From Clostridiaceae bacterium AM27-36LB (GTDB lineage: Bacteria; Bacillota; Clostridia; Lachnospirales; Lachnospiraceae), in NCBI GenBank assembly GCA_003480725.1, contig QUJQ01000007.1, positions 45,315 through 109,314 of the forward strand: DNA of 64,000 nucleotides, given 5' to 3'. The position numbers and the translations under genes are program-made. A model generated the notes under the pieces. That model was not told where the DNA came from, did no database searches, and saw only the letters and a list, made by a program, of their open reading frames with translations. Positions 26,401 through 34,365 of the stretch are shown here, piece by piece. Positions within the stretch are counted from its first letter, which is position 1. Each line of letters opens with the position of its first letter.

Positions 26401-28284
26401 GGTAATAAAGTGCTGGACGGTTGGCACTTGGGAAAGCTCTGAAGAAAAGGTCCTGCGGGGCAGGTCAAGGTCCTTCAGGTTCTCCCAGATCTCCCTCGGT
26501 CTATGATAGTGAAAACGCAACAGGTCACGGTCCTGCTGATAGGCAGTCCAGAAGGCAGCGTATTCTTCCTTGAGGGTCTGGCGGAAAGCAGGGTCACTCA
26601 GCTGCTCATTCAGGCGGCGGGTCTCCTCCGGGAACCCATTGCCTTTAATCTCTGACAGGCAGGACAAATATCCGGCTTTTCTGGCGTCCTCACTGAGATC
26701 GTGATACAGATACCAGAGCTTTTCTGCAAGGAGGGAGCGTTCATAGCCTGCCGCTTCTGCAAGCTCCACATTGGAGGCAAACTGACCACTTTCCAAAAGC
26801 TCCCCGATACGCTCTGCGGCGCTCTCCCAGGAAATGACCTGGGCAGACCTGTCATAACGGACAGACTTCCCGTGGGAAAGATGGATACCATCCTCGGCAT
26901 ACCATGCGCTCACACTGCCAAGACCGTTGCCGCCGTGGTACAGCGTTTTCAGTATCTCGGCAATCTCAGCGGTGGTTTTCTGCTTTTCAAAGGCTGCAAC
27001 CACACGCTCCCTCTGGCGGTCTGTATTGCCGCCCAAACGCAGCACATGGTCAATATCATTTTGGGCAAAAGAAAAAGCAGAGGATGTATGCGCTACATAC
27101 TCTGCTTCATCTATGGATTGGATCTGTTCCGCTTCGGAGAGGAACAGGTTTAGGGTCAGCTGTTGATAAGCTCCGCCATCAGAACCTCCTCTGCCTGAGC
27201 TTTGCAGGTGTTCATCAGCCCCACCCACTTCATGGGATCGCTGGCTTTCAGTTCCTCGGTGGCTCCCGCTTCCTTCGCCAGCTGGGGCATCATCTGCTCC
27301 AGTCTGTTCTGGGCGGTCTCGTCGATCTCCAGAAGGTGCTGGTACAGCTTCTCGCTCAGCAACATCTGGTTGTAGAGGATGGGACGGTGTTCCTTCAGGT
27401 AGGTTTTCCTCATCCTGCCGTATTTGCCCAGAGGTTTCTCCGGCTGCTGGCTCAGCTTCAGGTCGGGAATCAGATAGTCTCCGTTCTGGATGTAGGTCAT
27501 GGGATTGTTCATCTTGTTTGCTCCTTTCTTGGTTGGCTTCGCGCTCTGCATTTCGGACGGTGACGCCGATCTGCCGCAGCACCTGCTGGTTGATCTGACT
27601 GACCGCTGTTCCCAGCGCCCCGATGGTGGACGGGGTGTTGAAATCAAAGATCGCCATGAAATCTTCGTGGTCGAAGTAGCGTTCCGGCTCCAGTCCACAG
27701 CGGGACATCAAAGCGTAAGTGATGCTGACGGTGGCGGCTGCCTTGAACTGCACTCCGATGTTATACTCATCATATTCCTCCAAAAAGGAACCGTCAACGA
27801 TATAGAAGAAGTCCTGCTGATGCTCCGTCCAGTATTCCTCGGCCAGTTTTCCGGCTACCTCCGTGAGCTGTCCGGCAAGGTCATCACCGGAAACATCATA
27901 GGTTCGCTCCAGCATGGCCTGCACGGAATCCAGATGGCGCTCCTCCAGCTGCCACAGCCAGGGAGTGCGGGAATGTTCACGGGTTCCGGTGTCGGAAATA
28001 TCAAAGACATAGCGCAGGCGTGGTCTGTCTCCGGAATCGTCCACCAGAGCGATCCCCTTGGAGCCGCGTCTTACATACCGGCCCATCTTTTCATTCCACA
28101 AATCGTACTCTGCACAGGCGGTGGCGTCCGGTCGCTGGGCGTAGATCATCAGCTGCTCATGGAACGGGTACTTGTAAAGACGGGAAGCAGTGGTGAGAAA
28201 CCCTGCCCATTCCTGCCAGCTCCCCGTGAGCTGTGTTGCCACCTTGTCCGCCATCTGTGCATATAGTTCAGCTTTGGTTAGCAT
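20404..28284 (-). CDS. SNF2/methylase giant ICE protein, N-terminal part cut by element A
   Basis: About 2600 residues of the ICE's giant DEAD/DEAH-SNF2 helicase with a methyltransferase domain. Start MLTKAELYAQMADKVATQLT at 28284 (AAAGGAGG upstream). Visible order: an N-terminal ArdC-like region (to about 250), a low-complexity linker (about 258-376), methylase motifs EPSMGVGNF and GNVPFGQY near 1410-1470, Walker A LAHEVGAGKTF near 2085, DEAH box FVDEAHNYKN near 2248. Element A interrupts it after CPWRPG; the current frame then reads 26 element-encoded residues to a stop at 20404. The missing C-terminus is at 7339-8325. Such proteins may modify or remodel incoming ICE DNA; this is inference. 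Confidence 0.9.
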   Translation of the reverse strand: MLTKAELYAQMADKVATQLTGSWQEWAGFLTTASRLYKYPFHEQLMIYAQRPDATACAEYDLWNEKMGRYVRRGSKGIALVDDSGDRPRLRYVFDISDTGTREHSRTPWLWQLEERHLDSVQAMLERTYDVSGDDLAGQLTEVAGKLAEEYWTEHQQDFFYIVDGSFLEEYDEYNIGVQFKAAATVSITYALMSRCGLEPERYFDHEDFMAIFDFNTPSTIGALGTAVSQINQQVLRQIGVTVRNAEREANQERSKQDEQSHDLHPERRLSDSRPEAEPAAGETSGQIRQDEENLPEGTPSHPLQPDVAEREAVPAPSGDRRDRPEQTGADDAPAGEGSGSHRGTESQRSHEVGGADEHLQSSGRGGSDGGAYQQLTLNLFLSEAEQIQSIDEAEYVAHTSSAFSFAQNDIDHVLRLGGNTDRQRERVVAAFEKQKTTAEIAEILKTLYHGGNGLGSVSAWYAEDGIHLSHGKSVRYDRSAQVISWESAAERIGELLESGQFASNVELAEAAGYERSLLAEKLWYLYHDLSEDARKAGYLSCLSEIKGNGFPEETRRLNEQLSDPAFRQTLKEEYAAFWTAYQQDRDLLRFHYHRPREIWENLKDLDLPRRTFSSELSQVPTVQHFITEDEIDAAMTGGSSFAGGKGRIYTFFMENHTDKEKVRFLKDEYGMGGRSHALSGATHSGEDHDGKGLHYKKQDCPDVHLNWEKVSKRITSLVQKGRYLTEQEQAQYDKIQAEKDLAEEDAIQAQQPEIEEETPKPTLREQFEQYKPVVTAAISEDVAYRNACGHSDRENAVIEGNAAVRRAVLGSKDMELIRLYSDVPEFRQRLHREVIDETYPKLHELLRPLSQEDIDTALCAWNGNIESKHAVVRYMKDHAREKDTAAWLAQEYGGSNNNSLFVVRAGSPEETQLPWPKVQRRIAQLIQEDRFYTEEEQDRFDNIDPIAIREALEERGIVNGQVADPEKLDNDPFIQQVMSDAEQIAAAETEQTSEVSISDEEYDAVRRPTPQRTSYDPAAPVYAVGDTVYIENDAYQITELREDTVQLLPTGMVYPIYRAERKEQFEQLIRADRRNAYYTEFLPIDPDKADQDLRDVLTHGLMDEADKKQVSTLLQSGRSNSEIAYWLSRAYSGEIETLNLETGDTADYRTTAQGMELEVLDAEEKRLAVLYFRWDEVAPLLRGMYARQLDGFGQERPEPAVESPTFHSETVAVYPGDKNNLPYDVVVERLHIEEPEPPAPVTEPEKTFEEVLDEHPVSIQVNGQWQTFPNAKAAEEASYEEYKANLRRNAKNFRITDEHLGEGGPKAKFRANVNAIRLLKELEAAGQQASPEQQEVLSRYVGWGGLSDAFDQEKPVWALEYAQLKELLTPEEYAAARSSTLNAHYTSPTVIQAIYEAVDRMGFETGNILEPSMGVGNFFGMLPEKMRNSRLYGVELDPVSGRIAKQLYPKADITVGGFETTDRRDFFDLAIGNVPFGQYQVNDKAYNKLNFSIHNYFFAKALDQVRPGGVVAFVTSRYTMDAKDSTVRRYLAQRAELLGAIRLPNDAFKKNAGAEVVSDIIFLQKRDRPLDIVPEWTQTGQTEDGFAINRYFIDHPEMVLGRQEPVSTAHGMDYTVNPIEGLELADQLHDAVKYIRGTYQEAELPELGEGEAIDTSIPADPNVKNYSYTVVDGTVYFRENSRMVRPDLNSTAEARVKGLVGLRECVQQLIDLQMDAATPDSAIQDKQAELNRLYDSFSAKYGLINDRANRLAFADDSSYYLLCALEVIDEDGKLERKADMFTKRTIKPHKAVDTVDTASEALAVSIAERACVDMSYMSQLTGKTKEELAGELQGVIFRVPGQLEQDGTPHYVTADEYLSGNVRRKLRQAQRAAQQDQVYAVNVEALTAAQPKDLDASEIEVRLGATWIDKEYIQQFMYETFNTPFYLQRSIEVNYSSFTAEWQIKGKSSVSYNDVAAYTTYGTSRANAYKILEDSLNLRDVRIYDTIEDADGKERRVLNAKETTLAAQKQQAIREAFRDWIWRDPERRQTLVSQYNEEMNSTRPREYDGSHITFGGMNPAITLREHQKSAIAHVLYGGNTLLAHEVGAGKTFEMVAASMEAKRLGLCQKSLFVVPNHLTEQWASEFLRLYPSANILVTTKKDFETHNRKKFCARIATGDYDAIIMGHSQFERIPISRERQERLLYEQIDEITEGIAEVQASGGERFTVKQLERTRKSLEARLEKLQAEGRKDDVVTFEQLGVDRLFVDEAHNYKNLFLYTKMRNVAGLSTSDAQKSSDMFAKCRYMDEITGNRGVIFATGTPVSNSMTELYTMQRYLQYERLQELNMTHFDCWASRFGETVTALELAPEGTGYRARTRFSKFFNLPELMNLFKEVADIKTADQLNLPTPEVEYHNIVAQPTEHQQEMVKALSERASLVHSGTVDPSQDNMLKITSDGRKLGLDQRIVNQMLPDEPGTKVNQCVENIMQIWRDGEADKLTQLVFCDISTPQAKAPASKAAKTLDNPLLHALEGAVPLPEQEPAFTVYDDIRQKLIAQGMPADQIAFIHEANTEVRKKELFSKVRTGQVRVLMGSTAKMGAGTNVQDRLVALHDLDCPWRPGDVGRILRTVKIKKNVEVTDNGKIII
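20457..20481. repeat. Right end of element A (att junction, inverted-repeat arm)
   Basis: Core TC at 20480-20481. On the minus strand the element begins TGTAGGACGG and continues ATTTTGCGGACAGT, the inverted copy of the left arm. Host sequence upstream reads CCGTGGAGACCGGGA (protein PWRPG), and the core completes the Asp codon. Confidence 0.85.
27156..27512 (-). CDS. tnpV: TnpV-like gene nested in another frame of the SNF2 gene
   Basis: A complete 118-residue TnpV-type protein (MNNPMTYIQNGDYLIPDLKL, then PLGKYGRMRKTYLKEHRPIL, RLEQMMPQLAKEAGATEELK, SDPMKWVGLMNTCKAQAEE) lies wholly inside the SNF2/methylase gene, shifted by one base. It has its own Shine-Dalgarno, AAAGGAG, 8-9 bases before the ATG. 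It aligns by eye with the TnpV proteins at 20049-20423 and 52704-53081. In the SNF2 frame the same DNA gives only a Gly/Ser/Pro/Glu-rich linker. Both frames are open for 357 bp, so this stretch is dual coding. Confidence 0.8.
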   Translation of the reverse strand: MNNPMTYIQNGDYLIPDLKLSQQPEKPLGKYGRMRKTYLKEHRPILYNQMLLSEKLYQHLLEIDETAQNRLEQMMPQLAKEAGATEELKASDPMKWVGLMNTCKAQAEEVLMAELINS

Positions 28285-28362
28285 GGTGTTCTGTCCTCCT
28301 TTCAGTTTTGGGGTAAAGAGGTGGGGTGGCAAATTGCCACCCCATCCCTGCGGTTATGCTGT

Positions 28363-28578
28363 TTACTGGTCAAAATCCGGGTACAGCTCCAGCTGGGCAA
28401 AGTCCTCATCGGTCATCGCACAGAGCTTCGTAAGGGCGCTGTCGGTTAGCTCCCTCAGTTCCGTTTCCTCCGGCGAAAGCTCGCCGCGCATCTCACGCAG
28501 GCTGTCGATCAATCCGGTGCGGCTGCCGGTATTGTAAATGCACATCAGGTTCATTTCCTCAAAAGTAAAGTTTCCCAT
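28363..28578 (-). CDS. TTRAP-family transposon-transfer assisting protein
   Basis: A 71-residue acidic protein (MGNFTFEEMNLMCIYNTGSR, later LTKLCAMTDEDFAQLELYPD). It matches the TTRAP family (PF14203) of Tn1549-like elements, thought to assist transfer without a defined mechanism. It starts 1 base after the stop of the primase/ArdC gene and precedes the SNF2 gene, so all are in one operon. ATG at 28578 is preferred over an upstream start that would extend into the previous gene. Confidence 0.8.
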   Translation of the reverse strand: MGNFTFEEMNLMCIYNTGSRTGLIDSLREMRGELSPEETELRELTDSALTKLCAMTDEDFAQLELYPDFDQ

Positions 28579-28579
28579 A

Positions 28580-31500
28580 TCAAATCTCCCTTTCCGCACT
28601 CTTTTTGGGTGCTGTCTTTTTGTGTTCTGTCTTGGGCTGGCCTTTCAGCTGCTCCATGACGGACTTTTTCTTTTCCCGTTCCTCCCGATGGGTGGCGGCT
28701 GCCAACTCCATCAGGGAAATGGGCTGACCGCTTCGGGCCTGCTGTTCCAGCTCTGCCACCGTAGGCTCTTTTGCGCCATTGTTGATGATACCGTCGATCA
28801 TGCCATAATCGTCCTCCAGGGCCATTTCCGCATTTTTCAGCGGATTTTCCGGCAGGAATCCGGGGATCTGGGTAAAACCAACGCTGTCGCAGTAATGACA
28901 GGATACCTTACCGTCCTGTTTGATCGCAACGATGTCGCTGACGCTCATGGAGGGACTGTGAAAGTCTACGGGTTTTTCCAGATTGAATTGCTGATAGAGT
29001 TTTTCCAGCTGCTCCGGCACAGTGCCAGACTCACTCAGCGGAGCGGTGTAAATGAGGTCATAATTGCTGCGGTCTACGGAAATATCATGGGACTTTAGCC
29101 AGTCCAAATTCATAAAGCGCACATTCTGCGGATCGTCACGACTTACCTGATAGATGGCAAAGCAATCTCTGTTCTGAGAGAGAAATGCCTGTTCGCGTTC
29201 CTGCTGATGTTCCTGACGCTCCATGACCTTTTCGTGGAACTGAGGGCTTTTCTCCCATTCCTCATGGTCCACACCGAAAAGACCGCCATGATTCATGATT
29301 TCCTGCGGGTCAAACACCATGCTCTCCGTATTGTCCTCATGCAGCACATAGACGGTCAAACCGGCGGCATCCAGTTCCAGCGCCCGTTCTCTGGTAACAG
29401 GGAGCATCCCATCATAGGAGTAGCCATATTCCTGCATATCCGGTGTGGATACCTGCTCATCCGGCATGGGGTATTCATCCAGTGCCTGCTCCTGCGCTTC
29501 CGGCAGCTGGGAAGAAACAGTCATCTGACTGGTCTCTGCCTGCATTTGCTGATAGGCCGCTTCCTGCAAGGTCTCAATCATGAACATAGGAGCGTGTCTG
29601 AGCGAAGTGCTGTCCAGATTGTTGTCATCACAAATCTGGAGAACTGCCTTCATGCAGGAATGCTCCGGCATATCCAGCTGACCACCATCCAGCTCTTTCA
29701 TGGACGCAGCATCGTAAAGAGTGTAGTCCCATCCGCTGTCACAAGGTTGGATATGAAGATAGGTAGTATCGTTGATCAGAAACAAAGCCTCCTGCTGGTT
29801 GGCATCCGCCCCCAGTACCTCCATTTCCGGCATGGCCGCAGCCAGTTCCGTTACCGCTTTCTGTACCAGCAGATTATCACGGTAATAGTCGATTGCCTGA
29901 ATGGTGTCCAGGTCAATGGTCTGCCCAGTCAAAATCGGAAAAGGTCCTTCATAGTCGCTTCCATCTTTCAGCTCAAAGCCAATGCCCTTGATCCCGTTCA
30001 TTTGCTCTGCCGGAATCTCCTGATAAATGCGGACAGCTTCTTCCAAAGACAGATTATCGTGGTATTCTCCGAGGTTTGGAAACTCCATGCACTCTGCTAC
30101 ATAGTAGGTCAGATTGCCGGTCGGCTGTCTATCGGCTACCTTAGCAGCATCTTCTGGCTGCTCTATCGGGGCGGTTTCCGGCTCTGCCTTTGCATGGGGG
30201 GCAATTCCACGCTCTTTGCAGATTTCCTTATAGTGGCGCTCAATGTCAGAGATCAAAGTACCGGAGGTCTTGTTGATGGTTTCCAAACTGGCTCTCAGCT
30301 CTTTCAGCTCCTTGCCCTGACTCCAGCTTGCAATATAGCCGAAGCTGTTTTCTCCGGTCTCGATGCCAAAATATTTGCAGACTGCATAGGAGATGCTTTC
30401 AGCCTCTACTTCTTCCGTGTGACGGTCTTTCTTCTGTTCCTGCAAAAACTGGGCGAGAGTAGAAAAGCCGCCAACAAAATTCAGCCCTTCTTCCTCGGTC
30501 AGCATCAGGCGTCCATCTTCCGCCAGCTCCAGCGGCTCTGTCAGCAGAACGGAGCCTACATGGTTTACAACCACTCGTTCTTCTACACAGACTGGCTCTC
30601 CGGGGTCGTAATCAGAACCGCGCAGGTCATAGCAATAAACGCCCTCCGGTAGATTATCACGGGCAATCCGTCCGTTGGAGAACAGGCCGGGTTTATCAAA
30701 CAGCTCGATCTCCTGATACTTCTCGTCATTGGCAATCTGAATCTTTTTCTGATTGTGGAGCTTACTGTGGGCAATTTCATGGACCGTGGCCGAAACCGTC
30801 TGCACCTCGCTCATGCCCTGACGAACGGCGATTTTCTGATGATCGGCAGAAAAATAGCCGTCCGTATCGGCGGCCATTGCTTCAAAAGTGATCGGCACCG
30901 GCGCACTGCGGCGCAGGGCCTCCATGAATGCCTCATAATTGGGCACATTGCCGGAAAGGGAGGAGGCAAGCTCCGGCAAAGGTTTCCCATCGGTCTGGCT
31001 CACATCAAAGACCTTGACCGGGCGAAACATGGGGATCTCGATTTCTTTTTCCTCTGTGATGATCTTTCCGTCTTTATCCAAAATCGGAGCCTTGGTATCC
31101 GGGTCCAGTTTCTGCTCCTCGATTTTCTTCTTGTACGGTGTGGGGGCGATGATGGTAATGCCATGCTCACCCTTTTTTACATGACGCTCAAACTGGTCTT
31201 TCCACTTATTGTATCCGGCTACCAAAGTGGCGTCCGGCTTCTGCATATAGATGAGCATGGTGTTGTTTACCGAATAGCGGTGGAAGCGGGACATAACGGA
31301 CAGATAGCGCATATACTTTTCACTCTCAAACAGTTCCTTGATGCCCTGCTCGATGCCGTCTGTGATTTCCCTTAGCCGCTCTCGGTTGGTGGGTTTGTTC
31401 TCAGCCATGATTTTCAATCTCCTTTCCAAGTGTGTGATTTCTGCTGTGTGTTCTGCAATCCATGCCTTTTGTTCTTCTTCACTTTCATAAAGAAAAAGAT

Positions 31501-31984
31501 CCAGCAGGTACTCCACATAGATTTTCTTATGGATTGCTTCCACAAAGCGGGGGTGCGGTTTCTCCTCCGGTGTCCGGGGAGAATGGTCGCTCTCCCATTT
31601 TTTCAGCAGATGGTAGTAATCGGACAGTACGCGATAACACCGCTGCCGATCCTCACGAAACTGCTGTGCCTCGGTTTTCTGCCGGACATACCTCCTGCGG
31701 GGAGGGGCCTGACTGTCATAGATCAGGCCAAAGTCCTGTGCCAGTTTCTCCGCCGCTTCTTTTGGGGAGAGGTCAAAGAGCTTTGCAGTAAAGTCGATCA
31801 CATCGCCAGTAGCTCCGCAGCCGAAACAGTAGAAATATTCCTCGTTCAGCTTCATGCTGGGGTTCTTATCATCGTGAAAGGGACAGCAGGCCATACCAGT
31901 TCGACTGACTTTTATCCCGTAAAACGCTGCCGCTTCTCTGGTGCTGACCGACTGCTTGACTGCTTCAAATACATTCTCTGCCAT
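28580..31984 (-). CDS. CHC2 primase / ArdC-like / zincin / YodL / DUF4316 fusion
   Basis: A 1134-residue multidomain protein. Residues 1-190 are a CHC2 zinc-finger primase module (CCPFHDDKNPSM, then CFGCGATGDVIDF). From about 193 an ArdC-like N-terminal single-strand DNA-binding region follows (SRFHRYSVNNTMLIYMQKPD), then a metallopeptidase motif VHEIAHSKLH near 403, a YodL-like domain near 640-700 and a DUF4316-like C-terminus. ArdC proteins protect incoming DNA from restriction. In related ICEs the primase and the rest are, as I recall, separate genes. An in-frame ATG at 31408 (MAENKPTNRER) with AAAGGAG upstream suggests that a shorter form is also made. Confidence 0.85.
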   Translation of the reverse strand: MAENVFEAVKQSVSTREAAAFYGIKVSRTGMACCPFHDDKNPSMKLNEEYFYCFGCGATGDVIDFTAKLFDLSPKEAAEKLAQDFGLIYDSQAPPRRRYVRQKTEAQQFREDRQRCYRVLSDYYHLLKKWESDHSPRTPEEKPHPRFVEAIHKKIYVEYLLDLFLYESEEEQKAWIAEHTAEITHLERRLKIMAENKPTNRERLREITDGIEQGIKELFESEKYMRYLSVMSRFHRYSVNNTMLIYMQKPDATLVAGYNKWKDQFERHVKKGEHGITIIAPTPYKKKIEEQKLDPDTKAPILDKDGKIITEEKEIEIPMFRPVKVFDVSQTDGKPLPELASSLSGNVPNYEAFMEALRRSAPVPITFEAMAADTDGYFSADHQKIAVRQGMSEVQTVSATVHEIAHSKLHNQKKIQIANDEKYQEIELFDKPGLFSNGRIARDNLPEGVYCYDLRGSDYDPGEPVCVEERVVVNHVGSVLLTEPLELAEDGRLMLTEEEGLNFVGGFSTLAQFLQEQKKDRHTEEVEAESISYAVCKYFGIETGENSFGYIASWSQGKELKELRASLETINKTSGTLISDIERHYKEICKERGIAPHAKAEPETAPIEQPEDAAKVADRQPTGNLTYYVAECMEFPNLGEYHDNLSLEEAVRIYQEIPAEQMNGIKGIGFELKDGSDYEGPFPILTGQTIDLDTIQAIDYYRDNLLVQKAVTELAAAMPEMEVLGADANQQEALFLINDTTYLHIQPCDSGWDYTLYDAASMKELDGGQLDMPEHSCMKAVLQICDDNNLDSTSLRHAPMFMIETLQEAAYQQMQAETSQMTVSSQLPEAQEQALDEYPMPDEQVSTPDMQEYGYSYDGMLPVTRERALELDAAGLTVYVLHEDNTESMVFDPQEIMNHGGLFGVDHEEWEKSPQFHEKVMERQEHQQEREQAFLSQNRDCFAIYQVSRDDPQNVRFMNLDWLKSHDISVDRSNYDLIYTAPLSESGTVPEQLEKLYQQFNLEKPVDFHSPSMSVSDIVAIKQDGKVSCHYCDSVGFTQIPGFLPENPLKNAEMALEDDYGMIDGIINNGAKEPTVAELEQQARSGQPISLMELAAATHREEREKKKSVMEQLKGQPKTEHKKTAPKKSAEREI

Positions 31985-31990
31985 GTGCCT

Positions 31991-32269
31991 TTAACTGCTG
32001 GACTTTCTCACAGGGGGCTGGTATCCGGCAGCTTTCGCACGCTCACTGGCAGCTTTGCGACGCTCGGCGCTGTATGGCTCCCTGACTGATACACACCGCT
32101 TGGGGACGGTAAAGTTATGGGCGTCCTTTCGGGTGATCTGGTCGGGGTGCTTTTTTGCCAGCAGTTCCAGCTTCTCCATCAGACGGGGATCATGGGTGTA
32201 GACCTCAGCCATTGGTTCTGCCTGGTTATAGAGGAGAATGGTTTCCCGTTCCGCTAAAGAGAGCTTCAT
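31991..32269 (-). CDS. Small conserved ICE protein, function unknown
   Basis: A 92-residue basic protein (MKLSLAERETILLYNQAEPM, later VREPYSAERRKAASERAKAA) between topoisomerase III and the primase gene. The start overlaps the topoisomerase stop by 4 bases, so it is translationally coupled. The first half is helical and acidic, the second lysine/arginine-rich, as in small nucleic-acid-binding proteins. I recall similar ORFs at this place in Tn1549-like elements but no named function. Confidence 0.75.
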   Translation of the reverse strand: MKLSLAERETILLYNQAEPMAEVYTHDPRLMEKLELLAKKHPDQITRKDAHNFTVPKRCVSVREPYSAERRKAASERAKAAGYQPPVRKSSS

Positions 32270-34365
32270 CGGCTGCCTCCTTTCCGCTGGTCAAATTCCA
32301 GCTTGAAGTTGGCGTACTGTCCATCATCCTCCAAAACCACAGTGGCATCGTAGGTCTTGCCGGTTTTCTCCGAATATAGCCCCGTCACACGGACACGGCC
32401 ATCGTTAAGCAGTGCAGACACCACAGCCTTGGTCGGCTGTTTTTTCTTGGCAGCCCACCATTTATTGTTTTTCCAGATTGCAAATTTGCAATCTTTGTTC
32501 TGACAGAAGAAGCCTTTTTGCAGTTCTGCAACTTCACCGCCGCAGCGGGGGCATTTGCCTACCACCTCACGGGGCGGGGAGAACAGGTACTCGGTTCCCT
32601 TGATGACCTGATAAGTCCCCACCAGGTCTCCCAACATGGTGCTGATCCCGTCCAAAAACTCCTCCGGGGCAAGCTGCCCGCGCTCGATCTCGCCCAGGCG
32701 GTACTCCCACTCGGCAGTCAAAAGCGGCGATTGCAGCTGTTCCGGCAAGACTGTGATCAGGGAGACTGCATCGTGGGAAGGGAGAAGCTGCACCGTTTTC
32801 CTGTTCTTTTTTCGTTCCAGAAAACCAGCAGATACCAGCTTTTCCAAAATACCGGCACGAGTGGCCGGTGTCCCCAGACCTTTTCGCTCGGCATCCTCCG
32901 GCATATCCTCTTTTCCGGCAGTCTCCATCGCGGACAATAGGGTGTCCTCCGTAAAGTGCTGAGGAGGACTGCTTTTGCCTTCTTTGATGATTGCAGCAGC
33001 AACCGAAAGGGTCTGTCCTTCGGTCAGCTCCGGCAGGGCTTTCTCTGCGCCCTCTTTTTTCGGCTCTGCATCCTTCATTTTGGCACGGTAAGCGTCCTCC
33101 AGTGCTTTCCATCCGGGGTGCTTCACTGTTTTTCCTTTGGCGGTAAACTCCCCACCGGCACACGCTGCAATCACAACGGTTTCCGAATAGATATGGGGCT
33201 GGGCTACGGCGCACAGCAGACGCAGGGCCACCAGCTCCAGCACCGCTTTTTCTCCCGCAGGAAGGGCAGAAAGGTCTGCATCCTTGAGATTTCTGGTAGG
33301 GATTACTGCGTGGTGGTCAGTTACTTTCTTATCGTTGATGACCGCATGGGAGTCACAGGTAATGGCGATCCCTTTGCGAAACGGCATAGCATTGGCAACC
33401 AGATTCACCAGCACCGGCAGGCTGTCTGCCATATCACTGGTCAGATAGCGGCTATCGGTACGGGGATAGGTGCAGAGCTTCTTTTCATACAGACTTTGCA
33501 GATAGTCCAGGGTCTGCTGGGCTGTAAATCCAAGCAGGCGGTTGGCATCTCTTTGCAGAGTAGTCAGGTCATAGAGGGCAGGCGGCTTTTCGGACTTTTC
33601 CTTGCGCTCCATCTTTTTGATTGTGACATTTGCACCCTGACAGGCTTCTTTCAGCTGCTCGGCAGCAGCCTTATCCGCCATGCGCTCCCCGGATACGGTA
33701 AGACCGGGCAGCTCCAGCGCCACGGTATAAAAGGGAACCGGCTTAAAGGTGTCGATCTCAGCTTCTCGCTGGACAATGAGTGCCAGCGTTGGGGACATAA
33801 CGCGCCCGATGTTGAGTGTGCGGTGGTACAGCACGGAAAACAGCCTTGTGGCATTGATCCCCACCAGCCAGTCCGCCTTGGCACGGCAGAGGGCAGCATC
33901 ACGAAGTCCATCATAGTCCGCACCGGGGCGCAGGTTTGCAAAGCCCTCCCTTATGGCGGAGTCCTCCATCGAAGAAATCCAGAGCCTTTTCATCGGCTTT
34001 TGGCAACCTGCCAGCTCGTAGACGCTGCGGAAGATCAGCTCGCCCTCGCGTCCGGCATCACAGGCATTTACCACTTCTGTCACATCCGGGGCATTCATCA
34101 GCTTTTTGAGAATATCAAACTGCTTCTTTTTATCTTTGCCCACCACCATCTGCCAATGCTCCGGCAGGATAGGCAGGTCATCATATCGCCACTTGGCGTA
34201 CTTGGGGTCATAGCTGTCTGCATCCGCAAGACCGGCCAGATGGCCCACGCACCAGCTGACACGCCAGCCGTTGCCCTCCAGATACCCGTTCTTACGGGCA
34301 GTTGCACCGATCACCGCCGCCAGACTTTGTGCAACCGATGGTTTTTCAGCAATCACCAGCTTCAT
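32266..34365 (-). CDS. topB: Type IA DNA topoisomerase III of the ICE
   Basis: A 699-residue topoisomerase (MKLVIAEKPSVAQSLAAVIG). Visible: the TOPRIM start motif, VNACDAGREGELIF, WISSMEDSAIREGF, the catalytic region TYPRTDSRYLTSDM near residue 300, and a C-terminal zinc ribbon (CPRCGGEV...CQNKDC) near 607. It relaxes or decatenates single-stranded intermediates during transfer or replication. ATG at 34365 follows GGAGG; the start overlaps the preceding gene by 20 bases. Length is normal for TopB-like ICE enzymes. Confidence 0.95.
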   Translation of the reverse strand: MKLVIAEKPSVAQSLAAVIGATARKNGYLEGNGWRVSWCVGHLAGLADADSYDPKYAKWRYDDLPILPEHWQMVVGKDKKKQFDILKKLMNAPDVTEVVNACDAGREGELIFRSVYELAGCQKPMKRLWISSMEDSAIREGFANLRPGADYDGLRDAALCRAKADWLVGINATRLFSVLYHRTLNIGRVMSPTLALIVQREAEIDTFKPVPFYTVALELPGLTVSGERMADKAAAEQLKEACQGANVTIKKMERKEKSEKPPALYDLTTLQRDANRLLGFTAQQTLDYLQSLYEKKLCTYPRTDSRYLTSDMADSLPVLVNLVANAMPFRKGIAITCDSHAVINDKKVTDHHAVIPTRNLKDADLSALPAGEKAVLELVALRLLCAVAQPHIYSETVVIAACAGGEFTAKGKTVKHPGWKALEDAYRAKMKDAEPKKEGAEKALPELTEGQTLSVAAAIIKEGKSSPPQHFTEDTLLSAMETAGKEDMPEDAERKGLGTPATRAGILEKLVSAGFLERKKNRKTVQLLPSHDAVSLITVLPEQLQSPLLTAEWEYRLGEIERGQLAPEEFLDGISTMLGDLVGTYQVIKGTEYLFSPPREVVGKCPRCGGEVAELQKGFFCQNKDCKFAIWKNNKWWAAKKKQPTKAVVSALLNDGRVRVTGLYSEKTGKTYDATVVLEDDGQYANFKLEFDQRKGGSR

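Noticed and set aside
27156..27698. The tnpV-like frame extended upstream to 27698
   Set aside because: The extra N-terminal 62 residues are an out-of-frame reading of the SNF2 gene with no TnpV similarity; the gene begins at the ATG at 27512 after AAAGGAG.
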